Below are positions 22,600 to 33,031 of a stretch of DNA of 64,000 nucleotides, in pieces. The position numbers were made by a program, and so were the translations under genes. The notes below the pieces were generated by a model. The model was not told the DNA's origin and made no database searches. It saw only the letters and a list, made by a program, of their open reading frames with translations. The DNA comes from Antedon mediterranea. Lineage: Eukaryota; Echinodermata; Crinoidea; Comatulida; Antedonidae. The stretch is taken from positions 36,093,648 to 36,157,647 of the forward strand of contig NC_092673.1 of the NCBI RefSeq assembly GCF_964355755.1. The letters are read 5' to 3'. Numbering within the stretch: position 1 is the first letter of the stretch; every line of letters begins with the position of its first letter.

Positions 22600-22800
22600 A
22601 CAGAAAAAACGTTTAATATTTTAACCAAATTATCTGTGCATGGTCTATGACAGACAATTTAAGTATTTTTTGCTTATTATTTTTGTAGGTAAATCCAGTT
22701 TTTGTCAAAGTGAATAACTATGACATTAAATTGGCATATTAAACAAAAATTGAAAAACATCTTTTTTAGGGGGACAAAATCTTTAACGAAATATTCTTCA
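22600..22800 (+). repeat. Dispersed repeat family R1, copy 2
   Basis: Shows the R1 word order: TTTAACCAAATTATCTG, ACAATTTAAGTATTTTTTGC, GTAGGTAAATCCAG, TTTTTGTCAAAGTGAATAAC, GACATTAAATTGG and the end AGGGGGACAAAATCTTTA. It is the copy with the clearest right end. Confidence 0.55.
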
Positions 22801-22848
22801 AAACGTAGTTGTGTAGGTACAGTTCCGATCTCTGCCACAATGTTTTTA

Positions 22849-23420
22849 TAATAATAATAATATTTATTTGGAACAACACTTTTTTAACAGTGGCACACAT
22901 GCGTAGATGGTGCGTCCATACCAATTACAAAATTCAATACAAAAACAATGAAAAATAAAAACTGAAACGAAAATAAAACATATTTAAATGACATAAAATT
23001 TGACTCGACGCTATTACAAAACTTATTTACAAACTAAAACTACACCAATATACAACTACTAATTTTGCAACAGCAATGCCTGGAAAAGAAAACAGGAATA
23101 ACGTGCTTCCTAGGACATATTGAACCTTAATAGATAGGTCACCAGAAATAAAATTTACCCAAGTATCTACACAATTTATTGCAATAAGTTTATGTTGAAG
23201 TGTTTGTAATTCTTATTACAAATAAACAGGAAATGTTTAACATCTTCTTCACCTGACCCACAAACCTTACACTTGTCATTTAGATTATCAATGTTCCACT
23301 TATTTGTAATTTTTCCAAGTGGTAAAGTGTTTGAACAAAGTTTAAATTTTAAACTTGAGCCATAAAAATCTGTTTTATCCAGTAGGTAAGGTTCTAGGCT
23401 AGGTGACTCTTTTATCAAAG
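22849..23420 (-). mobile_element. 5'-truncated non-LTR retrotransposon (LINE) fragment
   Basis: The minus-strand frame 23418-23176 encodes about 80 residues with SLKFKLCSNTLPLGK and KCKVCGSGEEDVKHFLFIC. This C-x2-C...H-x4-C pattern is the zinc-knuckle region after the reverse transcriptase of many LINE ORF2 proteins. Downstream, the 3' untranslated region ends in CCAAATAAATATTATTATTA, a microsatellite tail. The reverse transcriptase itself is missing, so the copy is 5'-truncated and dead. The same 3' end recurs at 53756-53870. Confidence 0.75.
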
Positions 23421-23700
23421 AGTAATTTTACAGGGGGCGCTATTATAATCGAGCGTTCTCATCCCGTGCTCAGATTTTGCTGGTGTGGTTTTTTCGCGGA
23501 TTCATGCGGCTACTGTACTGCTGCTAGGCTAGTTTGTTACGTACATGGCCGTGTGTATGATCGGGAATATGGAGTGACTTGCAAAGTTAGTCGCTTTACA
23601 TTTCATGTTGGTTGACTATTTTGTTTAAAGAAGTTTGACGGATAGCTATTGTTTCATAATCGTCGTAATGTTCTGCATATGATATGGAACTCAGCAGATC

Positions 23701-26700
23701 ATGGACAATGGAGACGATTATGAAGCGCTGCCTACCTCCAAGTTTACTACACACTTGCTCGCTGGTGCAATGGCGGGCATGGGAGAACATTGCATAATGT
23801 ATCCGATTGATTGTGTGAAAGTGAGTTTATAAAACTACTTGTCTTCAATCATGTCTATTTCTGACTATCACAAGGATTGTAAAATTTGTTTGCGCGCACT
23901 AAAATAACAATAAAATGTTCCAGTGCAGTTCCTGAGTGATTTTACTTGTGTATTACAATCAGAGCAATGTCGAACTCACGTGGCACACCCGAGCAGGAGC
24001 TAGAAGGCTAGAATAGATATATAGATAAGCCTAGGCGAGTCCTAAACATCACACAGCTCAGGCCCATTCCCTACGGCACACCTCTAGGCCTAGTCGTCTC
24101 TCACACAGATTGGTGAGGAGTGTCATCGATGGAGTAGCCAATTAGCCTTACTTAGTTATAAATTTAAACTGCTTTATCACTCTGCTTCCTGTAGTGTTAT
24201 GAGATATAGTTTTATACTGTGATAAAAATTAACTTGCTAGCCCACCTCATCCTAACTAGTTAGAAGAGAAGGCAGTTGTGTGAGGCCTAAGGCTGTAATG
24301 TATAATAGTAGAGTAGGGTGGTATTGCTATTTAGAATCCTACTACTAGGCCTAGCTAGTGGCGGTACTATTATATTAATTTTCAGAAATTTTAGAACAAT
24401 TAAAATAAATAATTTTACTAAAAGACATTTTAATGTAGAATATTATGGAAAATTTGGTTTCCTTATATTTTTTGAATTTTTCAGACTCGGATGCAGAGTG
24501 TTCGTACATCACAACAAATGTACCGTAGTGTTTTTGGAACACTAAGAACTATAATACACAATGAAGGGTTCCTGAAGGTTGTACGAGGTCTAAATGTTGT
24601 GGCTGTAGGAGCAGGACCTTCGCATGCTCTCTATTTTGCTTGTTACGAACATTTAAAAAAGAAATTAAGTTCAGGAAGACCTGGCCAAAGTCCATTGGTA
24701 AATGGTATGTATGCTGTGAATATTTTGGGTTTTTTTATTGAAGAAACAACATTTTTATTTTTTCATTTCTAAAATCATTGTCAGTTAAACTTTAAAACAT
24801 TTCACTACCTATTAAGTAATAACCAATTAATCAGTGCTGAATTAATTCTTAATACCCTTCTGTCCTTTGTGGGAAAAATGCTTTGTCATTTTAATACACA
24901 AGATGGTGTATTTAAACAAGTACTCCAAACTTCATTATTGAATGAGTTTGCATTTTGTATAGAAACATGCTGCAGTTAAGGTTTACCAATTTGTGATTAG
25001 CTGAAATATATTCCTTTTAAGTTTTAATATTAATTAACTTGCCCATAGGTCCTTGAGTATAATCCCACCCCTGTACATGAAATTTGTTGGAATATATCCG
25101 GGAATCCTCTGTACATAAACCAAGGCTTAATACTGTCCAAATGTAAATATTGTGTTATGTAAAGGTGCTCTGGTAAGGTCAGGGGTCGAATTATACATGA
25201 AGATCTACGGTAATTATAAAGGATTTACCAGGCTAGTACTTTAATTAGTTACAAATATATTGTCCCCCTAAACATTTTTGTTTTCAATAAATATTCCATT
25301 TTAATGTAACATAATAGTTATTCACTTTGACCAAAAACTGAATATAAAAATTATTATTATTTACCTGAAAAAATGTAATTTAAAGCAAAAAAAATACTTA
25401 AATTATCTGTTTAGACAATGGTTTTTGGTTAAAATTAAATGTTTCCTTTGTCTTTTTCCAAGTGAAATAATTTTTTTTTTTACAGAAGTGAATACATTAT
25501 AACAGCCAAATAGCCTATTTAAAGTCTGATTTAATTAATCTTCATTTTTCATGTTTTTGGGAGAAGTTGCATCTTGATAACAATAATGTCACATGTTTTT
25601 ATTCAAATGTCGTTTTTTTTTTACATTTCTTAAGTATAGGGTCTGTAATTTCATGTTGTAAGTATACAATAAAAGCAAACTAATTACTGTTACATTTATT
25701 AATAAGTGTAAAACCATGATTACAAATTTATACTGTTGTAATTAATAATAAAAATCCTAATATAATAAGTTTATAATTTAATAACTGAAATTATTTACTA
25801 AACTAATTATTGAACTTTTTTGTAAAGTACCATTATATTTTAAAGCAAAAAGTAGAGTGCATGTTCTTATCTTCACAGCTGTCATAAGATTTTTTTCCAA
25901 ATGCGAGAACATTTTTTTTATATACATACACAAAAGCCGAACATGCAATTTGAACTAATAATTTCCACCATACATTAAATATCAGTGTTATTGATGGCAC
26001 ATGATGCATAATTAACCAGTCAAAATACTACAATACACTGTTATAATAAAGAATATTTATTGACCATTTTCTACTAGTTAATTATCAGTAGTTATTTATT
26101 TACTGTTGAATGAATTAACAAACAAATTCTGCTGTTTTTTTTTCCGTTTGTTTCAGCTATTGCTGGGAGTATTGCAACTTTGGTGCATGATGCAGCGATG
26201 AATCCAGTCGATGGTAAAAAGTTTTAGTTTTTGGCAGTAAAAGCAGACATTTTTATAACCGGTGGTCATCATCTCAAATGATCTGGGCGTTGCTTAAATA
26301 ATCTGGGCACTGCTTAAATGATCTGGGTTTTGCTCAAATGATCTGGATGTTGCTCAAATGATCTGGGCACAGCTCAAATGATCTGGGCACTGCTTAAATG
26401 ATCTGGGCACTGCTCAAATGATCTGGGCGCTGCTCAAATGATCTGGGCGCCGCTCAAATGATCTGGACGCTGCTCAAATGATCTGGGCGCTGCTCAAACA
26501 ATCTGGGCACCGCTCAAACGATCTGGCCACCGCTCAAATGATCTGGGAACCGCTCAAATGATCTGGGAACTGCTCAAATGATCTGGGAACCGCTCAAATG
26601 ATCTGGGCGCTGCTCAAATGATCTGGGCGCTGCTCAAATGATCTGGGCGCTGCTCAAATGATCTGGGCGCTGCTCAAATGATCTTGGCGCTGCGAAAGCG

Positions 26701-27427
26701 ATCTGGGCGCCGCTCAAACGATCTGGGTGCTGCTCAAATGATTGAGGATATCTTTGGATATCCACAACCTTTATAAAAGAAAATGTGTTTATTTTGGTTT
26801 ACAGTACAGAATGTAATTAAAAGTTAATAACCTCATTCTTTGTTTTCAGTTATAAAGCAAAGATTACAGATGTACCAGAGTCCATACAAGAGTGGAATTG
26901 ACTGTATGAGGACTGTTTGGCATAGTGAAGGCAGTCTAGCTTTCTATCGTAGTTACACTACACAATTGACAATGAACATCCCATTTCAAGTCATACATTT
27001 TGTGACGTACGAAATAGGACAAGAAATGCTGAATCCCACACGGAAGTACAATCCCAAAACACATGTTATTTCTGGCGGGTGTGCTGGTGCAATAGCTGCT
27101 GCGGCAACTACACCACTTGATGTGTGTAAGACTATGCTTAACACACAAGAGAGTTTAATTTTAAATAATAAAAACGGCACAAGTGTCGCAATTACTGGTA
27201 TGATTAATGGGATGAGGACACTTTATATGAAAGAAGGTCTTTCAGGATTTTTCAAAGGCTTGCGAGCTAGAGTAATCTTCCAAATACCAGCGACGGCAAT
27301 TTCCTGGTCAGTTTATGAATTCTTTAAATTTATGCTAACAAACCAAGTGAATACGACGGACAGTAATAATGGAAACGGGTTAGCAATGGCTAGTAGTAAA
27401 TTATCATTAAAAGGAGACCAGCAGTGA
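23701..27427 (+). CDS. SLC25A37: Mitoferrin, mitochondrial iron carrier (SLC25A28/SLC25A37 type)
   Basis: Exons 23701-23820, 24485-24704, 26157-26213 and 26850-27427; phases consistent, 324 residues (vertebrate mitoferrins are about 340-360). The three mitochondrial carrier signatures are present: YPIDCVKTRMQ (about 34-44), [13 protein letters not shown] (about 129-141) and [13 protein letters not shown] (about 220-232). Mitoferrin-specific stretches include [22 protein letters not shown] and [15 protein letters not shown]. The protein imports ferrous iron across the inner mitochondrial membrane for haem and Fe-S cluster synthesis. The start is the ATG that opens [15 protein letters not shown], matching the YENLPT region of vertebrate mitoferrin. 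No separate presequence, normal for the carrier family. Mitoferrin-1 and -2 cannot be told apart in a single invertebrate orthologue; the symbol stands for the pair. Confidence 0.96.
25240..25470 (-). repeat. Dispersed repeat family R1, copy 3 (inverted)
   Basis: The reverse complement reads AACCAAAAACCATTGTC, TTTAAGTATTTTTTTTGC, TCAGGTAAATAATAATAA, TTTTTGGTCAAAGTGAATAA and TTTAGGGGGACAATATA, in the same order as the copy at 22600. It lies in mitoferrin intron 2 (24705-26156), which is otherwise AT-rich and featureless. Confidence 0.55.
26260..26745 (+). repeat. 20-bp minisatellite in mitoferrin intron 3 (about 24 copies)
   Basis: The unit CTCAAATGATCTGGGCGCTG starts about 50 bases after the exon-3 donor. 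The units form a mosaic of variants (GCAC, GCGC, GAAC; CTTAAA near the left edge). It contains no splice junction. Confidence 0.95.
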
Positions 27428-27513
27428 TTCTGAAGATTTCTACACTTTAATAATAAGATACTATTTTGTGTAAAGACACGTTTAGAGAGTTCAGCACTTT
27501 CTGCTGTACAACT

Positions 27514-27726
27514 TGTTACAATGGTATAGTTTACTGTGGGCATGCTTCAAGGCAGCTTGACCTCCAATAGATGATGTGTAGCATGTTACAATGGGATAGT
27601 TTATTGTGGGCATGCTTCAAGGCAGCTTGACCTCTAATAGATGATGTGTAGCATGTTACAATGGTATAGTTTATTGTGGGCATGCTTCAAGGCAGCTTGA
27701 CCTCCAATAGATGATGTGTAGCATGT
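27514..27726 (+). repeat. 70-bp tandem triplication in the mitoferrin 3' region
   Basis: Three copies of a 70-bp unit containing GTGGGCATGCTTCAAGGCAG, with single-base differences. They begin about 85 bases after the stop, so they are probably transcribed in the 3' untranslated region. Confidence 0.9.
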
Positions 27727-27896
27727 ATAACATAGAAGAATAGAATACACACTATTTTACCAATGAACAAAGTAGTGCCTTGCAATAACCACAAATCATT
27801 AGTTTATGTAATACAGTAGTCAACACTATTTCATACTTTTTAAACATAGAGTACTGTTCTACTGGTTTGTATACAGCACTGTAGGTAGTCATTCAC

Positions 27897-27902
27897 AATA
27901 AA
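27897..27902 (+). promoter_or_regulatory. Candidate polyadenylation signal of mitoferrin
   Basis: AATAAA 470 bases after the stop. If used, the 70-bp triplication lies inside the mRNA. Confidence 0.4.
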
Positions 27903-29414
27903 TCATGTTTTTGCTTCCAAATTGAAGATGTTTTAACATGGGGTTCTTACTGAAAATTATTGTGGATAGGTCATTAGTTTTGTTATTGTATTCTGATGCC
28001 TTTATCAACAATGGGAAAGTAATCTATCATATGTGGCCTAGCTTTATTGTGTGAGATTAACATTATTGTTTTCCTTTCATTTGGCAATCTAACTAACTTG
28101 AACAAATATGTTTTTGTTTTTCCCCCAAAAAACAACTGAAAATGAAATAATAGTGTAATATGGATTTGTGTTGCATTATTCAACTCACAAATTTGCATAA
28201 TGTTCTTGCATGTAATGTCAAGATATGAGGAATAATATAATTTAGTTTTGTGTATACTTTTCAGAAGCACACCAAATTAGCAAATTGTAAGCAGATTAAT
28301 AAGTTTTGTTGAATAACATTTACAGTATTCGTGACTGGTGTATTTGCACCTTCACTAAACTAAGATTTTATGTTGCTTGGCTGCAGTGTTACTATTTTGT
28401 ACATTGATTGTGCAATTAACAAAAGATATTACTGTTTGAAGTAAACTTATTTTGTTGTACATTAAAATGCAGTAAATATGTACTGAAAACTTGTGTTGGT
28501 TTAGCAAGGTTGAAACAGATAGATGAGGTTTCCCTATCAAAATGTTGCTAACATGAACACTACTACTTGGTTGGTTTAGCAAGGTTGAAACAGATAGATG
28601 AGGTTTCCCTATCAAAATGTTGCTAACATGAACACTACTACTTGGTTGGTTTAGCAAGGTTGAAACAGATAGATGAGGTTTCCCTATCAAAATGTTGCTA
28701 ACATGAACACTACTACTTGGTTGGTTCGTAAAGTTACATTTAATGTGTACATACTGTACAAGAAAAAAAGCATAGGCCTGTAGTTTAACTTTCATCGCAC
28801 AAATGTATGTTTACCAACAATAGTACAAATTATAAGAAATATATATATATTGTTGGTGGTGGTATATAATGGAATTTTTAAATAATTATAATAGTAGTCA
28901 TTGATTTAGAATGTAGAAAATATTTTATTAAGATTGCAAATTGTATAACATTGATATTAAGAGTACTATTTAGTATACAGTCCCTACTAAACAATATCCT
29001 ATTTTGTGACAAGCATGTAATATTCTTTTCTTTTAGGATCCTTTTTATAAAAAAAGACTGAAGTGACCAGTGTATTGTGTGATTACTATCTAACATGTGC
29101 AGATTAGTTTATCATTTTAACATTTACTTTCAAAAATGGTTTTTTTCTCACTATAATATAATGATATGCGATTTAAATATAATCTAGTATCATTGATGAT
29201 TGGAAACATTGATAAAATGTTGATTAAAAAAGAGTTGATTACAAAAATAATAATTTTAAATTGTCATGATTACACTGTACATTTGCAATAAAATATTGAT
29301 GTTACTAAACTTTACACATATTGTTTACATATAACATGAGTTATGACTTTTATCTTGGTAGCAGTTTATAATAATTCTTCTTGTCTTTATAAGGATTTTG
29401 GCATTGCTGCTAGT
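27903..29414. other. Intergenic region between convergent mitoferrin and ADPRS
   Basis: AT-rich, with no recognisable gene. It contains a 75-bp tandem triplication (28495-28728), a TA/GT microsatellite (about 28840-28870), and nothing else I can support. Confidence 0.5.
28495..28728 (+). repeat. 75-bp tandem triplication
   Basis: Three near-identical copies of a 75-bp unit (starting TTGGTTTAGCAAGGTTGAAA). 75 is a multiple of three, which creates a repetitive minus-strand open frame (28795-28355) with no coding merit. Confidence 0.92.
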
Positions 29415-31440
29415 CTATGCTTTACTCAAGTCCTTATTTAGTGTAAATAGTTCTTCTCCTTGCTTTATAGCGTAATCAATGCCTTCACATATTTCCTGCC
29501 ATTTCTTTGGCACAAACTCCAATCCATAATAAGCTCCACCAATAGCACCGGCCATTGTTGCTATTGTATCTGTATCTCCATCCATTGTAATGGCGTAAAG
29601 TATGGTACGCACAAGGCCATTATCTGTTGGAATACTTTCAATGTGTTTAACTGATCGCAAGAAACAGAAGATTGCTGTAACTACAGATTGATGTGCTGCT
29701 ATGCCATTGCCTGTAAAAATATGAAATTAAACTTTACATATTTCTCATTCTATACACCATCAACAGTGTATGACATCCTTTCCCTTTAGAATATTACATA
29801 CCAAGTTGTTCAACCACTTTTTATTTTAAACTTTACATATTTCTCATTCTATACACCATAAACAGTGTATGACATCCTTTAGAATATTACATACCAAGTT
29901 GTTCAACCACCTCTTTATTTTCTACATTATTCCTTTTCAAAAATTCTTTTACAATTTTCAACTTGTTTGCATATACTGCTTCCTCAGAAACACGCTCATC
30001 AAATCTATTTTAAAAACAATAGAAAATAATGCAATCAGTAATTTTAGACATAAAGATAATATTTTATTTAATAATTTATTTTACTGAAGTAGAACAGAAG
30101 TAATAATTATACCTTGATTTTGTAGCTTCGCTGACTTCTTCTGCTCCTCCTTCAACATGTTTCATTATATCAATTAATCCATCAACAAGTTTATCTGTAT
30201 CGATATCCGTTCCATTGTCAATGTGAAGCACATTGTGGATTGCACAGCATAGTAACAATGCACCATTATATCCTAAGCTGTTAGAATGTGTTAAACGGGC
30301 AGAGTCAACAGCAACCTATGTAGTAGATCATTTGTTAAAATTATTGAACCTTTTTTGCCACTTGACAGTATCGCCATTTTAAATATGAAATGTGGAATCA
30401 TGTTTAGTTTGAATTCTTGTTGATCAAAGCATATTGATCGAAACATCGAGAAACTCAACAGTTATTTTCAGAACTAATACACGTGGTGTACCGCAAACTT
30501 TATATCAACAATTTTGAAAATCCACAAAGTTGGTCATTGAACCTACCTGTTTCATAGTTTCAAAGTTATTGTAGAAAGCAAGAGCAACTGGTGCTACTCT
30601 CATTGCTCCACCATTCCCATAAGATCCACTCCCATTAAATTGTGTTGTTGCTGGATGATAAATATTGGTTAATGCAGGGTCCGCTAATCTTTGAAATATA
30701 TCTGTTACATTTGCTCCATACCCTCTCCAGTTCTCCTTTACGTATTCATCATTGAATCTGCAATTTTGATTAGGAAATTCAAAATGATATATGCAGCACA
30801 GAAATTGAATGGAACAATAAATATGAAACATAATAATTATAATGTTGAATAGATTGTGCTACCTTTTAGCCATATCCCGTGCATTAAACTTGCATGTACT
30901 CTCTATGAGGGACTGAGCAACTGACCTGGCCATAGCTGTATCATCTGTAAACTTTAGTTTCTCTGTAAATGCAGAAAAAACACACTCACAAATGCTGGAC
31001 ACATAGATATATCAGTACCATAATGCAGGAGTGCAAGTATACAATTTATTAGGTTCAATTTAATGGTTTATTATTATAGAAGTGATTGTTGTTGTTCACT
31101 CACAGTATTATTTACTTATTCTATTATGTTCATTTTATATGTATGAACCCTAACCCTAACCCTAACCCACTGAAGTGGATTTTCTATTTTATGTATGAAC
31201 TGCCCACTGAAGTGGATTTTCTATTTTTACAATTCAACTTAAAGATGAGAAGGATGCATGAATCATTTGGAACGTACTAGAATCAAAACTCAACTCCTCT
31301 TCAAACTTGATAACCTTGTTGACACTTTCAACACCACATACTTCAAACGGAGCACCAAGGCAGTCGCCAGCAACTGCAGCTGCCAAACAACCCTGAAAGC
31401 GAGCCTTTAACTTGTGTCCCCATGCTGCAGTTGCAGACAT
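29415..31440 (-). CDS. ADPRS: ADP-ribosylserine hydrolase ARH3
   Basis: Exons in transcript order: 31440-31278, 30962-30863, 30757-30547, 30315-30113, 30004-29895, 29710-29415; all GT-AG and in phase, 360 residues (human 363). It is an ADP-ribosylglycohydrolase fold. FQGCLAAAVAGDCLGAPFE opens the domain (Glu33 in the place of human Glu41). FTDDTAMA (Thr60, Asp61, Asp62), GSYGNGGAMRVAP, LTHSNSLGYNGA and DGDTDTIATMAGAIGGAYYG (Asp308, Asp310, Thr311) supply the di-magnesium site. ARH3 removes serine-linked mono-ADP-ribose and degrades poly(ADP-ribose) after DNA damage, in nucleus, cytosol and mitochondria. All key residues are present, so the enzyme should be active. The start at MSATAAWGHK is chosen because it directly precedes the domain; a longer upstream reading lacks support. 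Confidence 0.96.
29727..29913 (-). repeat. Tandem duplication carrying the ADPRS exon-5 splice donor
   Basis: Two copies of about 90 bp: 29827-29913 includes the last bases of exon 5 and its donor (reverse strand CAACTTGGTATGTAA), and 29727-29812 lies in the intron. The intronic copy keeps GTGGTTGAACAACTTG and GTATGT intact. Read-through from the real donor meets TAA at once, so the distal donor cannot give a normal protein. Confidence 0.85.
31147..31168 (+). repeat. Short interstitial telomeric repeat
   Basis: Almost four perfect CCCTAA units (TTAGGG on the minus strand) in ADPRS intron 1, followed by a 42-bp-spaced duplication of ACTGAAGTGGATTTTCTATT (about 31169-31225). Confidence 0.9.
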
Positions 31441-33031
31441 CCCAAACCACCTCACCAAATTCAGCTTAAAAAATTTCTTTAAAAAACAAAGAAGATGCAA
31501 CAAACTGTTAATTCAAACAAACAATAGATTTACTACTACACACACTACAGCAAATATACTTATGACATGCAGCCTGAGTTATGATATTATATAATAACAA
31601 AAACTGACAGAATATATCACCAGGCTAGGGCCTATAATTAGGTTAGTACTACACTAGTACTGTCTGTAGTACTACTAGATAATAAGTAGTAGAGTTCAGT
31701 AGGTAGTACTTAGTAGTGGTGGTAGTAGGCCTTACTAGCTAGGCCACCTCTCTAGCTAGGCTAATCCAAATTTTCATTAGAATTCAAATTTTCTAAAATA
31801 TTTTTTAGAATATTCCTCCAATTAAATATTCCTCTCTTGGTTGGTAGAAAAATGATTAGTGTTTAAATATGCCTAGTTGTCCTACTATAAGTGTATTTGT
31901 GAAAGATATCAGAATGAGCAATCCGGGGTTTTCCCTTGCAACAGTAATTTTGTTCCGTGCGGTAGGGCGCCGTATACGTCGGGATGATTTGTGACGGTCA
32001 CTAGTTTGATCCCGAGTTTGATAAAAAAGTGCGATATGCCCAAATATGGTCGTGATATGACATCATCATGTCCCTATATGGCACATAACATTTTTTGTCA
32101 CGTAATTGATAGCGTAGACAGAGCTATAGCCTGGTGGGCCACCGGTAGGGTTCTCATGATTATCAAGTACATGCTAACATCATGTTTTAAATGCTATTTG
32201 GATCATGATTTTTTAAATCGTTCAATATGCAATTATTTAGTAAAAAAATGACAAATAGACAGTTCTTCGCATCAACTGCCTGGCGTATTGTTGTTAGGAT
32301 AGTTCATTAATATTGCAATAGTCAACTTTTTTCTAATAGAAAAAATAAATATTACAGGTAGTTGAATTTGACATTGTATAACATGTATTTTATAGTAATT
32401 TATATCATAAATATTACTTGACCGGGCGTAGATTAATATGCGGCAATGGCAAAGAATCTGTACTTTTTATTGTTTTAAACATTGTATTTCAAACTGCACG
32501 TGTATTAACAAAGAATTTCTATTTTTATATAAATTAGACCAATGAAAGATTAATTGAATACTAAGCCATGCTTGGTAACATGGATGATTTTTGCTGTAAA
32601 CATTTCTTTGTGAACTAATTTTATTTTAGTTATTTTATTTTATTCAATCGAAACCAACAGCAATAATTACCGCCGCTAACAGGTTGATACAAACAAAGCC
32701 AGGACTCAGCACCTTGGTTGGTCCTAACATGGTGGTAAAATAATTTTTCTATTTTCAATTTTTTAATGCACACTAGTATGTTATTAGATATTTTTCATGA
32801 GATGTTATATAATTGCAAAATATACTATCATTCTATTTAAATCAATGACTGTTAAGCACCTTGGTTGGTACATCCGCTAGGGCGGGCAGGCACCCATGCT
32901 CTAAAAAGTACACAGAGAGACTTTCCAATGCAAAAATCGCGTGACGTGTGTACAGTGAGTGGTGGCAGCAGATTAGCAGCAGCAGCACCCATGTGTTAAT
33001 ACACGTTGTGTGAACACTTTTTTCCTTCAAA
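31441..33031. other. Divergent promoter region between ADPRS and MAK16
   Basis: No coding exon recognised. 31620-31770 is rich in CTAG/GGCC words (TAGGCCTTACTAGCTAGGCC) close to the ADPRS start. A dispersed repeat R2 copy lies at 32027-32120. Two GCACCTTGGTTGGT words occur at about 32709 and 32856. The MAK16 5' untranslated region probably lies within about 32850-33031. Confidence 0.45.
32027..32120 (+). repeat. Dispersed repeat family R2, copy 1
   Basis: It contains GATATGCCCAAATATGGT, TGATATGACATCATCATG, TTTTGTCACGTAATTGATAG and GTAGACAGAG, found in the same order at 54228-54345. Unclassified interspersed repeat, no coding capacity. Confidence 0.65.

Larger units (their letters stand above)
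22135..23700. other. Divergent promoter region between AS3MT and mitoferrin
   Basis: No coding exon. It contains a TATA-like word for AS3MT, a copy of repeat R1 (22600-22800), a LINE 3' fragment (22849-23420), and a more GC-rich stretch (about 23430-23640) that probably holds the mitoferrin promoter and 5' untranslated region. An upstream ATG at 23668 opens a four-codon frame (stop TGA) before the mitoferrin start. Confidence 0.5.

Noticed and set aside
28355-28795. Minus-strand frame with a 25-residue repeat
   Set aside because: Created by the 75-bp triplication; no coding signature.
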